Source: Hyphomicrobiales bacterium
GTDB taxonomy: Bacteria > Pseudomonadota > Alphaproteobacteria > Rhizobiales > Devosiaceae
Length of the DNA: 64,000 bases
Assembly (NCBI GenBank): GCA_004144345.1
Contig: SEEL01000008.1
Location: 1-64,000 of the forward strand
Reading direction: 5' to 3'
Below are positions 47,357 through 56,676 of this stretch, one piece after another. The notes under the pieces are model-generated. The model was not told where the DNA came from and made no database searches. It saw only the letters and a program-made list of their open reading frames with translations. Numbering within the stretch: position 1 is the first letter of the stretch; each line of letters starts with the position of its first letter. A program made the translations under genes and the position numbers.

Positions 47357-48031
47357 GTGGTGGATGATGAGCCCAAGAAGTCAAAGCCATCGGTTCGCAA
47401 GCGCGCCGAAGCGATCAAGAACTTTCGCTGCAAGAATTTGATCGCGGTCATCGAAGACCCGAACGACATCAAGAATATCGGAACGGTTATCCGGAACGTC
47501 AACGCGCTCGGCGTCGAGAAGGTTTATGTGGTCGATCCACGCAACACCCTGCCCGACGACTGGCAGGAGATGCGCGGCCGGCCGTCGCTGTTCAATACCT
47601 CCGTTTCGGCCGTCAAATGGACGTTCGTGCGACGCTTCGACAGTACTGAGGCCTGCCTCTCGTATCTGGAAAGCAAGGGTTTCGCCTCAGTCGTCACCTC
47701 GCCGCATGTGAAGGGAAAGACCAGCATCTTCCTCCATGAGGGAGACTACACGCGCCATACCAAGCTCGCCGTTTGGTTCGGCAATGAGAGCCGTGGCATC
47801 AGCCCGCTGGCGGTCGAACGCAGCGAGATGTGTGTGGCCATTCCGATGTTCGGCATGATCGAGAGCCTCAATCTCGGGACCAGTTCGGGCATCGTGCTTT
47901 ACGAGATCGCCAGGCAGCGGCGCGAGTATCAAAGCAAGTACCGCTACCGCAAGCATAAGGGCGAGCGCGCCACGCCCTTGCCGACCGTAATGGCACCGGA
48001 AGGTGTTGCTCCTGAGGATGCCGGGCAGTGA
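47357..48031 (+). CDS. TrmH/SpoU-family RNA methyltransferase
   Basis: The 224-residue SPOUT-fold protein likely methylates a 2'-hydroxyl in tRNA or rRNA using S-adenosylmethionine. The family motifs are motif 1 DPNDIKNIGTVIRNVNALGV, motif 2 AVWFGNESRGI and motif 3 IPMFGMIESLNLGTSSGIVLYEIARQR. A lysine-rich N-terminus and C-terminal KYRYRKHKGE tail could add RNA contacts. The start is GTG with AAGGGA upstream; a second GTG follows directly. Confidence 0.92.
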   Translation: MVDDEPKKSKPSVRKRAEAIKNFRCKNLIAVIEDPNDIKNIGTVIRNVNALGVEKVYVVDPRNTLPDDWQEMRGRPSLFNTSVSAVKWTFVRRFDSTEACLSYLESKGFASVVTSPHVKGKTSIFLHEGDYTRHTKLAVWFGNESRGISPLAVERSEMCVAIPMFGMIESLNLGTSSGIVLYEIARQRREYQSKYRYRKHKGERATPLPTVMAPEGVAPEDAGQ

Positions 48032-48064
48032 AGGCGTCTGGTCTTCTCTAGGGGAGACGCGCCG

Positions 48065-48643
48065 CTATTTCTTGCCCACCGCCAGTTCGGCCCGGATGGC
48101 CGGGTCGTCGTCGAGGAAGGACGGCTCGACCGTCGCGCCGACGGCGTCGAAATAGCGGCTCATAAAGCTGCGGAAGGACGCGGCGAGGGCGATGTCGGCG
48201 ATGTTGATGTCGGTGAAGCCGTGGGCGCGCAGCGCCGCGATATCGGCTTCGGTGATCTTGCTCGCATCGATGGCGATCTGCTCGGCATAGGCGAGCATGG
48301 CGACGTCCTTCGGCTCCAGCCCGGCATTGCGGAAGTCACGCTGGATGGCGAGCACCTTGTCGCGACCGAGGGCCTTCGACAGCGTGTAGAAATAGACGTG
48401 GCTGCAATAGCTTGACGGGATGTGCTTGGCGGCGATCAGCGTGATGAGCCGGAAGTTGATGAGGCCGAGCGAGCAGCCGTCGCGCATCTGGTGCAGCAGA
48501 TGCTCGATGGGCAGGATCATGTCGGGACGGGCCGACCAGCAGCTGGTCGCCTCCATCACCCGGCCCATGGCGGCGATCTCCGCCTGATACATGCCGGCGA
48601 GCTCGCCGGTGGCTTCCGCCGGGCTGATGGTCTTCAAGTACAT
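48065..48643 (-). CDS. AhpD-like / carboxymuconolactone-decarboxylase-fold protein
   Basis: The 192-residue all-helical protein resembles the AhpD-like peroxidase superfamily, with LINFRLITLIAAKHIPSSYCSHVYFYTLSKALG. Typical members carry CxxC followed by His. Here only a single Cys plus His remain (YCSHVY), so a redox-disulfide mechanism is doubtful. Substrate unknown. Confidence 0.8.
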   Translation of the reverse strand: MYLKTISPAEATGELAGMYQAEIAAMGRVMEATSCWSARPDMILPIEHLLHQMRDGCSLGLINFRLITLIAAKHIPSSYCSHVYFYTLSKALGRDKVLAIQRDFRNAGLEPKDVAMLAYAEQIAIDASKITEADIAALRAHGFTDINIADIALAASFRSFMSRYFDAVGATVEPSFLDDDPAIRAELAVGKK

Positions 48644-48713
48644 GGCCGATCCCTCCGTATCCCCGAAGCTGCACCGACCTGCCTGAACGCCGATTGAACC
48701 GTCCGCCCGCCGG

Positions 48714-49604
48714 CTAGGCCGGCTTTGGCATGAAGCGCTTCACCAGCCTGCCGTCGATGAAGACCAGCCCGAGGAAGATCACGACTATGCCCGCGATGTG
48801 GATGAGCTGGAAGCGCTCATGGAGGACCAGCACGCCAAGCAGGATCGCCGAGATCGGGGTGATGAAGGTGTTGAGCGACAGATTCGTCGCGCCGACCTTG
48901 GGCAGCAGCCAGTAGACCAGCAGGAAGCTGAAGCTGGTCGAGAAGATGCCGATGCCGAACAGCGACAGCCAGGTTTCGGTGCGGGTGATGACCGGCACGC
49001 CGGAAAAGAGCAGGGCGACCGGAATGGCGACCAGAGCCGCGGCGGTGAGCGACAGGGAGGCGATGGTGGGCGAGTCGATGTCCTTGAAGCGGCGCGCGTA
49101 ATTGAGGGTGAGCGCGTAGCAGAGCGTTGCCGCGAGGGCGGCCAACAGGCCGATTACCTGCGCCGAAGCCCCGTCGCCGAAGGCCGGCGAGGCAAGGATG
49201 ATGGCGCCGATGAAGCCGATGATCACGCCGATGGATTTGTTCCAGGTGGCCTTCTCGCCGCCCGGCCAGAGCTGGCTGACGATGACCGTGGTCATCGGCG
49301 TCATGCCGTTGATGACCCCGACAATGCCGCTGGCGACGGTCTGCTCGGCAAACGGGAACAGCGCGAAGGGGATGGCGTAGTTCAGCATGCCGAGGACGAT
49401 CAGCTGGGGATAGAGCCGCCAGTCGGTGGGCAGCTTCTTGCGCAGGGCAAAAAAGAACACCCAGCAGATGGCGGCGCCGATGGTGACGCGGCCGGCCGAG
49501 ACCCAGAGCGGGCTGATTTCGCGGATCAGCACCGCGTTGAACAGGAACGAACAACCCCAGACGGCGCCCAGCGAAATGATGAGCGCCCAGTAGCGTAGCG
49601 GCAT
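48714..49604 (-). CDS. EamA-family (DMT superfamily) transporter
   Basis: The ATG at 49604 follows GGAGG and gives 296 residues. Ten hydrophobic segments form two EamA repeats (first ending near PAFGDG, second near LVFIDGRL). The family exports metabolites or drugs; substrate unknown. Charged residues cluster in the cytoplasmic loop ARRFKDIDS. Confidence 0.9.
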   Translation of the reverse strand: MPLRYWALIISLGAVWGCSFLFNAVLIREISPLWVSAGRVTIGAAICWVFFFALRKKLPTDWRLYPQLIVLGMLNYAIPFALFPFAEQTVASGIVGVINGMTPMTTVIVSQLWPGGEKATWNKSIGVIIGFIGAIILASPAFGDGASAQVIGLLAALAATLCYALTLNYARRFKDIDSPTIASLSLTAAALVAIPVALLFSGVPVITRTETWLSLFGIGIFSTSFSFLLVYWLLPKVGATNLSLNTFITPISAILLGVLVLHERFQLIHIAGIVVIFLGLVFIDGRLVKRFMPKPA

Positions 49605-49707
49605 GAAGGCCTCCGAAAGCGCGCACGCTATGCCGCGGGGGGAGTCGGGTCGAACCGATTTTGACGATGGCACCGATCAAATCGAGTGATGGCGCCGGGG
49701 TCGGGTT

Positions 49708-49722
49708 GAATGCAATGCATTC
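49708..49722. promoter_or_regulatory. Perfect 15-base palindrome before the GGDEF-EAL gene
   Basis: GAATGC and GCATTC flank three bases. It lies 54 bases before the GGDEF-EAL start in the 171-base gap between divergent genes. It is a candidate operator. Confidence 0.45.
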
Positions 49723-49775
49723 TTTATCCGGCCAATACAGAATTCTTGCGCGGTTTGTCTGTTCTTTAACTGCCG

Positions 49776-51794
49776 ATGGGCACGGTGCCGCTAGTTGAAT
49801 ATCCCATTGTTTTAATTGCGTATCGAGTTGCTGCCTTGATCAGCCAGCCCAGCCGACTGTCTGGACTGCTCCGTCGCGTGGGCGGGGCCTATTTCAACGA
49901 GCCCGAATTGCTCGTGGCGCGCGCCTATGCGCTGCAGAGCCACATCCCGGTCATGTACGCGATCGTGCTGATCTGCAGCGGCGCAATGGTCGCGACGTTC
50001 TGGGGCGAAGCGCCCGACGTCATGGTCATCTACCTGCCGCTGTTGCTGGCAGCGGTGTGCGTCTGGCGCACGACACGGTGGTGGCGGAGCCGCGATTTCG
50101 AGATCACGCCCTTCATGGCGGCGCGGATGATGCGCATGACGGTGCTTTTCGCCGTTGTGCTCGGCTGCAGCTTCGCGGCCTGGGGCATTGCGCTGAGCAA
50201 CTACGGCGGGCCGCAGGAACGTGCCTACGTGACGTTCTTTCTGTCGCTGACGCCGATCGGCTGCCTGTTCTGCCTGATGCATCTGCGGCTCGCGGCCTAC
50301 GCGCTTGCCCTGACGGTGCTGCTGCCGACGCTGGTTTATCTACACTTCACCGACCAGCACGTGCTGCTGCTCAATCTGCTGCTGGTCGAGGCGGTGATGA
50401 TTGCTATCCTGATCCGCAATTCGGTGCAGTTCGACGAACTGGTCCGCTCGCGCCTTGATGCGCGCCAGCGGGAGGAAACGGCGCGCGAATTGTCGGAGGT
50501 GAACGGCCGGCTTGCCAATATGGATGCGCTGACCGAGCTGCCCAATCGCCGGCATTTCCTGGCGCTGCTGAAGGAGCGGCTGGGGGCGCGCAAGCCGGGA
50601 CATGAACTGATCGTCGGGATCGTCGATCTGGACGGCTTCAAGTCGATCAATGACGTGTTCGGCCATGCCATCGGCGACCAGGTGCTCAAGGATGTGGGAA
50701 CCCGGCTGAGCCAGTTGGTGAGGCCGGGAACGATTGTGGCGCGGCTGGGCGGCGACGAGTTCGGCCTCGTCATGCCGTCGGGCACGCGCACCGAAGATCT
50801 AGACGCCAGCGCCGCCGCCATCGTCGGGGCGCTGCAGCAGCCGTTCCGCTACGCCAATGCCGTGGCGCGGCTGTCGGGTTCGGTGGGCTTTGCTGAATCG
50901 CGCCATGACGACACGGCCGAGATGAACCTCGCGCGCGCCGACTACGCCGCCTATGCCGCCAAGGGCAAAACGCGCGGCAGCGCCGTGCGCTTCTCGGACG
51001 AGCACGCCCACCGCATCGCCATCGAGCGGCGGCTCGAGGCGGCGCTGATGGCGGCCGATCTTGCCACGGAGCTCGAAGCCGTGTTCCAGCCCATCGTCGA
51101 CGTGCGCAGCGGCGAGCGCATCGGCTATGAGGCCCTGGCGCGCTGGCGCAGCCCGACGCTCGGCCAGGTGTCGCCCGCCGACTTCATCCCGATCGCCGAA
51201 CGGCTCGGCCTCGTGCCGATCATCACCCGCGCCATGGTGGTGAAGGCCCAGGCCATGCTGCACGACGTGCCGGCGCCGCTCCGTATCGCGGTCAACCTGT
51301 CGGTGCTCGATCTGGCGTCGATCGACGCGATGCAATTGCTGTCGCAGACGCTGGCGGCCTCGCCCGTAAAGCCCTGCCGGCTCGATTTCGAGATCACCGA
51401 GACAGCGGTGATGCGCGACATGGGCGAGGCGACGGAGGCCCTGCTGATGCTGCTGGCGCATGGCGCGCGGATTTCGCTCGACGATTTCGGCACCGGCCAT
51501 TCGAGTCTCAGCCGGGTGCAATTGCTGCCGCTGAACCGCATCAAGGTCGACCGGGCCTTCGTCGCGACCATCGAGAGCGACCGGGCCAGCCAGGCGATCG
51601 TCAAGACGACCGTCGATCTCTGCCACAATCTCGGTCTCGACTGCGTCATCGAAGGCGTCGAAACCCAGGGCCAGCTCAACGCCCTGATGGGGCTCGGCGC
51701 CCGACTGTTCCAGGGCTTTTACTTCGGTAAACCGCTCGGCGCCGGCGACGTGACCGCCTATCACCGCGCGGCGGCAGCGCGCCGGCTGGCGTAG
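49776..51794 (+). CDS. Membrane-anchored GGDEF-EAL protein
   Basis: The 672-residue protein has a N-terminal region with about six membrane helices (about 50-225). A coiled region follows, then GGDEF (residues 325-329 read exactly GGDEF), an EAL domain with the EAL motif at 452-454, and DDFGTGHSS. Both domains therefore look catalytically possible: diguanylate cyclase and c-di-GMP phosphodiesterase. The RxxD inhibitory site before GGDEF is absent (RPGT), so feedback inhibition is probably lost. No clear ribosome binding site precedes the ATG. Confidence 0.93.
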   Translation: MGTVPLVEYPIVLIAYRVAALISQPSRLSGLLRRVGGAYFNEPELLVARAYALQSHIPVMYAIVLICSGAMVATFWGEAPDVMVIYLPLLLAAVCVWRTTRWWRSRDFEITPFMAARMMRMTVLFAVVLGCSFAAWGIALSNYGGPQERAYVTFFLSLTPIGCLFCLMHLRLAAYALALTVLLPTLVYLHFTDQHVLLLNLLLVEAVMIAILIRNSVQFDELVRSRLDARQREETARELSEVNGRLANMDALTELPNRRHFLALLKERLGARKPGHELIVGIVDLDGFKSINDVFGHAIGDQVLKDVGTRLSQLVRPGTIVARLGGDEFGLVMPSGTRTEDLDASAAAIVGALQQPFRYANAVARLSGSVGFAESRHDDTAEMNLARADYAAYAAKGKTRGSAVRFSDEHAHRIAIERRLEAALMAADLATELEAVFQPIVDVRSGERIGYEALARWRSPTLGQVSPADFIPIAERLGLVPIITRAMVVKAQAMLHDVPAPLRIAVNLSVLDLASIDAMQLLSQTLAASPVKPCRLDFEITETAVMRDMGEATEALLMLLAHGARISLDDFGTGHSSLSRVQLLPLNRIKVDRAFVATIESDRASQAIVKTTVDLCHNLGLDCVIEGVETQGQLNALMGLGARLFQGFYFGKPLGAGDVTAYHRAAAARRLA

Positions 51795-51802
51795 AACGCG
51801 GC

Positions 51803-51821
51803 ACTAGACGGACCGTCTAGT
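51803..51821. promoter_or_regulatory. Perfect 19-base palindrome between convergent genes
   Basis: ACTAGACGG and CCGTCTAGT are nine-base arms around one A. It spans the stop codon of the glycosyltransferase gene. There is no U-run on either strand, so it may be a protein site or a bidirectional transcription brake. Confidence 0.4.
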
Positions 51822-53025
51822 CGCTCCAGCCGATGTCGCGCATCTGCCTGACCCAGACCTCGTCCTCAATATGGCGCTGTGGCCGGTAGCGGCGGCGGCC
51901 ACGGATGCGGTCGTACTTCCAATTGTTGGTGATGCCACGGAAGTGGCGGAAGGTGATCTCGGGGACGTAGGTGGCCTCGAAGGCGCCGATGAAGCGGTGA
52001 ATGCCGAGCTGCACGTCATCGGGCACGCGCGCCGGGACACACGTCCATTTGTTGAGATAGGGCGCTTCGCCGTCGAGGCGGTAGCGAAAGTCGCGATGCC
52101 GCCGGCCGCTCCAATGCAGACCACGGCGGACGGGTGTGATCCATTGGCCGGGATAGAGCAGGGCGCCCGAGGGTGAGCGCGCCAAGTGATCGAACAAGGT
52201 GCCGCCGCTCGCGGCGACGATGAGTTCGTCGATGTCGGCGTTCACCATAGCGGCGGCGCGCATGAGGAAACGGCGGCGCGCATGTTCCCACATCACCGGC
52301 TGCGCGAAACTGCTGTCCCAGAAGCGGCCGTCGGGCAGGCCGTCCGGTCCATATTTGTAGGGCCACGGCACGACGACCGCGGCGGCTAGGCCAGGCACGT
52401 GGCGAATGCGTTCGAGGAGGTCGGCTGGGGAATAGCTCTGCGAGCCATTGTCATAGATCAGCGCGGCGTCGACGCCGTGCACGCGAGTGTGGAATTCCAG
52501 CCAGTCGACGATCCAGTCGAGCCGGTTGTCCTTCGAAATGGTGAGGAGCACGCGACGGCCGTCGAAGACGTCGAGCTGAGCCGGCTGTACCGGGGCTTCG
52601 AGGCGTCCCACGCCGGCGCCAGCCTCGAGCGACAGCACCTTGCCGCTGCCCGGAAAGCTGCTGCGCTCCACATTGAGCAGCAGGTCGGACTCCCGCGATA
52701 CCGGCTGGCCGTCGAGCGATGCGCTGACGGAGTCGACCAGTTCGGCCAGATTGCGGAGCGGCGGGCCGACAGCGACGACGCGGCCATCGAGCTGGAAGAC
52801 GTCGTAGAACAGGGACGTGTCGTCGAACCGGCGCGCGTAGTCAGTGTCCTGATGCTCCAAGGGACGCGGCCGGCTGCGCCGGATCGACGGGTGGCGTGGC
52901 AGCTCGAGCCCGGAAATCCCGGCGACGAAGTAGTTGCCGGTCTGTGGCAGAGGCGGGCGGATGGCGGCACGAAGGCGGTGGCCGAGGAAACGGCCACGAT
53001 AAGCAAGCGCGCGGAGGGCGGACAT
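51817..53025 (-). CDS. GT92-like glycosyltransferase
   Basis: The 402-residue protein resembles the glycosyltransferase-2-like/GT92 group: LLTISKDNRLDWIVDWLEFHTRVHGVD, then YDNGS and a DxD-type metal motif in NADIDELIV. C-terminal basic residues (RIRGRRRYRPQRH) follow. The acceptor is unknown. Its start overlaps the purN stop (TGATG), placing it in the purine operon. Confidence 0.8.
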   Translation of the reverse strand: MSALRALAYRGRFLGHRLRAAIRPPLPQTGNYFVAGISGLELPRHPSIRRSRPRPLEHQDTDYARRFDDTSLFYDVFQLDGRVVAVGPPLRNLAELVDSVSASLDGQPVSRESDLLLNVERSSFPGSGKVLSLEAGAGVGRLEAPVQPAQLDVFDGRRVLLTISKDNRLDWIVDWLEFHTRVHGVDAALIYDNGSQSYSPADLLERIRHVPGLAAAVVVPWPYKYGPDGLPDGRFWDSSFAQPVMWEHARRRFLMRAAAMVNADIDELIVAASGGTLFDHLARSPSGALLYPGQWITPVRRGLHWSGRRHRDFRYRLDGEAPYLNKWTCVPARVPDDVQLGIHRFIGAFEATYVPEITFRHFRGITNNWKYDRIRGRRRYRPQRHIEDEVWVRQMRDIGWSD

Positions 53026-53612
53026 CAGGAAGCGAAGCGGACTTCGCCCCGCGCCAGCATGGCGAGGGCCGCGGGGTAGAGTTTGTGCTCTTCGACGAGG
53101 ACGCGGGCGGCAAGGGAGTCGGAAGTGTCGCCGGGGAGGACAGGGACACGGGCCTGGGCGATCAGCGGGCCTTCGTCCATGCCGGGCGTGACGAAATGTA
53201 CGGTGCAGCCATGTTCCGCCACACCCGCAGCGAGGGCCTGTTCGTGGGTGTGGAGGCCCTTATGTAGCGGCAGCAGCGAGGGGTGGATGTTGATCAGCTT
53301 GCCGGCCCAGCGATTGCAGAAATCGGCGCTGAGGAGGCGCATGAATCCGGCGAGGCAGATGATGTCGGGCTGCCAGGCGTCGAGGGCAGCGTTCATCGCG
53401 GCCTCGAAGGATGGCTTGTCGGGGTAGGCCTTGTGGGACAGGGCGGCGGTCGCAATGCCATCCACCGCGGCGACGGCGAGACCCGCGGCGTCAGGATTGT
53501 TCGAGAAGATGCCGACGATTTCGGCCGGATAGTCGGGCGCCCGGGCGGCGGCGATCAGCGCGCTCATGTTCGAGCCGCGACCTGAGATGAGGATCGCGAC
53601 GCGCTTTTTCAC
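53025..53612 (-). CDS. purN: Phosphoribosylglycinamide formyltransferase
   Basis: PurN transfers a formyl group from 10-formyl-THF to GAR. The 195-residue product starts at GTG overlapping the purM stop (GTGA). It shows [22 protein letters not shown] and the catalytic Asn/His/Asp region [12 protein letters not shown] and [13 protein letters not shown]. Normal length. Confidence 0.95.
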   Translation of the reverse strand: MKKRVAILISGRGSNMSALIAAARAPDYPAEIVGIFSNNPDAAGLAVAAVDGIATAALSHKAYPDKPSFEAAMNAALDAWQPDIICLAGFMRLLSADFCNRWAGKLINIHPSLLPLHKGLHTHEQALAAGVAEHGCTVHFVTPGMDEGPLIAQARVPVLPGDTSDSLAARVLVEEHKLYPAALAMLARGEVRFAS

Positions 53613-54685
53613 AGCGCCAGCTTGCCTTCGAAGGTTACCGGCTCGGCGCCAGCCTCGGTGATGCGGCCGATGATGGCGGGCTTTTCGCCCTGCTCGTAGA
53701 GATGGGCGACCAGGGTTTCGGCCTCACTGGGGTCGACCACGCAGATCATGCCGACGCCGCAATTGAAGGTGCGCAGCATCTCGCGTTCGCTCATGCCGCC
53801 GACGCGGGCGAGCCAGCCGAAGACCTTCGGCACGCTGACGGCGTTGAGGTCGATATGGGCCGAGACGTTCTCGGGCAGAACGCGCGGGATATTGTCGATG
53901 AAGCCGCCGCCGGTGATGTGGGCCAGGGCCTTGAGGCCGATGCCCGCCTTCATGGCTGAGAGAAGCGGCTTCACATAGATTCGCGTGGGGGTGAGCAGGG
54001 CGCCCGACAGGGTGCGGCTCTCGTCCCAGGGGGCGGGCAGATACCAGTCGACGCCCGAGATCTCGACGATCTTCCGGACCAGCGAATAGCCGTTGGAATG
54101 GACGCCCGAGGAGGCGATGGCGACGATGGCGTCGCCCGCCTTGACGTCGGGGCGGGGCAGCAGGGTGCCGCGCTCGGCGGCGCCGACGGCAAAGCCGGCC
54201 AGGTCGTAGTCGTGGCCGTGATACATGCCCGGCATTTCGGCCGTTTCGCCCCCGATCAGGGCGCAGCCGGCGATCCGGCAGCCCTCGGCAATGCCTTCGA
54301 CGATGGCCGTGGCGACCGCGACGTCGAGCTTGCCGGTGGCGAAATAGTCGAGGAAGAACAGCGGCTCGGCGCCCTGGACGACGATGTCGTTGACGCACAT
54401 GGCGACGAGGTCGATGCCGATGGTCGAATGCGCGCCGGTATCGATGGCGATCTTCAGCTTGGTGCCGACGCCATCATTGGCGGCGACCAGCACCGGGTCG
54501 ATGAAGCCTGCGGCCTTGAGGTCGAACAGGCCGCCAAATCCGCCGATTTCACCGTCGGCACCGGGGCGGCGGGTCGACCGGACGGCCGGCTTGATGGCGT
54601 CCACAAGTGCGTTTCCGGCGTCGATGTCGACGCCCGCATGCTTGTAGCTAAGCCCATTTGATGGCAGGTTCGATGCGTCGGACAT
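53609..54685 (-). CDS. purM: Phosphoribosylformylglycinamidine cyclo-ligase
   Basis: PurM closes the imidazole ring of purines using ATP. The ATG at 54685 gives 358 residues with the family segments [43 protein letters not shown] and [12 protein letters not shown]. It is upstream of purN in a three-gene unit that also includes a glycosyltransferase. It diverges from the transporter gene. Confidence 0.96.
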   Translation of the reverse strand: MSDASNLPSNGLSYKHAGVDIDAGNALVDAIKPAVRSTRRPGADGEIGGFGGLFDLKAAGFIDPVLVAANDGVGTKLKIAIDTGAHSTIGIDLVAMCVNDIVVQGAEPLFFLDYFATGKLDVAVATAIVEGIAEGCRIAGCALIGGETAEMPGMYHGHDYDLAGFAVGAAERGTLLPRPDVKAGDAIVAIASSGVHSNGYSLVRKIVEISGVDWYLPAPWDESRTLSGALLTPTRIYVKPLLSAMKAGIGLKALAHITGGGFIDNIPRVLPENVSAHIDLNAVSVPKVFGWLARVGGMSEREMLRTFNCGVGMICVVDPSEAETLVAHLYEQGEKPAIIGRITEAGAEPVTFEGKLAL

Positions 54686-54769
54686 AGGCGCTTTCGCCGG
54701 CTCGGGGAGGGGTCGGAACAGACGCGCTGATAGCCGCTTGACTAGGGCGACGCAAGGGTACGTGCGGGC

Positions 54770-55963
54770 ATGACACTGAGAACTCAGGTGCTGATCTGGG
54801 TCGGCTTCACCGTCGTTGTGGTTTTCGCCCTTTGGCTGTTCCGCCCGATCCTGCTGCCCTTCGTGGTCGGTATCGCCCTCGCATACATTCTCAATCCACT
54901 GGTCAATCTGGTCGAACGGCTGCGCATCGGGCGCGGCTGGGCGACGGCGATTGTGCTGCTGGGGGTGATCGGCGCGATCATCGGCGTGTTCTTCATCGTG
55001 GCGCCGCTGATCATCTCGCAGATTGGCGGCCTGGCGCTCCGCCTGCCGGGCTATTTCGGTGAGCTGAACGAACTGGTGCGCACAATGGTGCCGCAACTGA
55101 CCGAGTGGCTAGGGCCGGAACGGACAAACCAGCTGCAGTCGAGCCTCGCGCAGTTCCTCGGCACCGGCGTGGAGTTCATCGGCAACCTCACGGCGCAGGT
55201 GCTGCAGAGCGGCATTACCGTGTTCGGCGCCCTCGCCTTCGTCATCCTGACGCCGGTCGTCGCCTTCTACCTGCTGCTCGACTGGGAAGGCATGGTGAAG
55301 GGCATCGACGATCTGCTGCCGCGCGAGCATCGGCGGGAAGTCCGCACGGTGATCGACCAGATCGACCGCTCGATGGCCGGCGTGTTTCGCGGCCAGGGCT
55401 CGGTGATCCTGGTGCTGACAATCTATTACACGACGGCACTGACGCTGACGGGCCTCAATTTCGGGCTCGTCATCGGCCTCATCACCGGGCTGTTCAGCTT
55501 CGTGCCGTTCTTCGGCTTCCTCACCGGCTTTACCCTGTCGATGGGTATTGCGCTGGTGCAGTTCTCGCCGAACTGGTGGTTCGTCGTGATCGTGTTCCTC
55601 GTCTACATGGTCGGCCAGTTCCTCGAAGGGAACGTGCTCTATCCCAAGCTCGTCGGGCAGAGCATCAACATCAACCCGGTGTGGCTGATGTTCGCGTTGT
55701 TCGCCTTCGGCCTGCTGTTCGGCTTTGTCGGCCTGATCCTCGCGGTGCCGCTTGCGGCGATCACCGCGACGCTGACCCGCTATGCCGTCAAGCGCTACAA
55801 GGAGAGCGCGCTCTACAATGGCGAGCGGCCGACCCGGCTGGCGGCCGCCGACGGGATTGAGCCCGAAGTCGAGCTGGCCATGGCTGCGGCAGCGCCCGCA
55901 TCGCCGGCTAGCGACACTGCGCCGGCATCGCGCCGCCGCAAGAGATTGACGCCCGAAAAATGA
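54770..55963 (+). CDS. PerM/AI-2E-family transporter
   Basis: The 397-residue protein has about seven to eight membrane segments and the family motif [14 protein letters not shown]. Such proteins are annotated as permeases, including some AI-2 exporters; the substrate here is unknown. The C-terminal tail is rich in Ala and Pro. It overlaps hdaA by four bases, the order seen in many alphaproteobacteria. Confidence 0.88.
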   Translation: MTLRTQVLIWVGFTVVVVFALWLFRPILLPFVVGIALAYILNPLVNLVERLRIGRGWATAIVLLGVIGAIIGVFFIVAPLIISQIGGLALRLPGYFGELNELVRTMVPQLTEWLGPERTNQLQSSLAQFLGTGVEFIGNLTAQVLQSGITVFGALAFVILTPVVAFYLLLDWEGMVKGIDDLLPREHRREVRTVIDQIDRSMAGVFRGQGSVILVLTIYYTTALTLTGLNFGLVIGLITGLFSFVPFFGFLTGFTLSMGIALVQFSPNWWFVVIVFLVYMVGQFLEGNVLYPKLVGQSININPVWLMFALFAFGLLFGFVGLILAVPLAAITATLTRYAVKRYKESALYNGERPTRLAAADGIEPEVELAMAAAAPASPASDTAPASRRRKRLTPEK

Positions 55964-56676
55964 GCCCGGTCAGCCATGGCGGACAGTTGCCCTTCGACTA
56001 TGGGCATGAGCCGTCGCATCTTGAGGATGATTTCATCGAGGGCGACGGCAACCGGCTGGCGCTTGCCCATATCAGGGCATTTCCGGACTGGGCCGGACCG
56101 CTGACGCTGATCGAGGGGCCGGCAAAATCCGGCAAGTCGCATCTGAGCCGGATCTGGGCGGAGCGGGCCGGGGCGCATGTCGCGGCACCGGACGAACTGG
56201 AAGAGCTGTCACGGCAGGGCGGTACCCGCCCCTTGGTGGTCGAGGACGTAGAGCGGAGCGGATTTGACGAGGACGCGTTGTTCCACCTGCTTAACCAAGC
56301 CATGCGGGATAGCCGTCCGGTGTTGATGACCAGCCGCGAACCGGTTGCAAACTGGCCCTTCGAGACAGATGATCTGAAGTCGCGGGCGCGTCTCGCGGCG
56401 TGGTTCACGATGTCGCTGAGCGACGACATCCAATTGTCACAGATGTTCGTGAAGCTCTTCGGCGATCGGCAGGTGAGCGTCGATCCGAAGATCATCCAGT
56501 ATCTGGTGGCCCGGATGGAGCGCTCGCCCGAAGAGGCGGTTGCGCTGGTCGATCTCGTGGACCGGATCGCGCTGAGCCGCGGGACGGCGATAACCCGTTC
56601 GGTAGCCGCTGCGGCGCTGGCCGAGCGCGGTGTCGATCAGCTGGAATTCGACCTGGAAGGCGATGACGATGAATGA
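55960..56676 (+). CDS. hdaA: DnaA regulatory inactivator (HdaA)
   Basis: HdaA helps the sliding clamp trigger ATP hydrolysis on DnaA after initiation. The 238-residue protein has the clamp-binding motif GQLPFDY at the N-terminus and an AAA+ core with a P-loop variant ([11 protein letters not shown]) and sensor regions. The length fits Hda homologues. It lies between a transporter and ppk. Confidence 0.9.
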   Translation: MSPVSHGGQLPFDYGHEPSHLEDDFIEGDGNRLALAHIRAFPDWAGPLTLIEGPAKSGKSHLSRIWAERAGAHVAAPDELEELSRQGGTRPLVVEDVERSGFDEDALFHLLNQAMRDSRPVLMTSREPVANWPFETDDLKSRARLAAWFTMSLSDDIQLSQMFVKLFGDRQVSVDPKIIQYLVARMERSPEEAVALVDLVDRIALSRGTAITRSVAAAALAERGVDQLEFDLEGDDDE

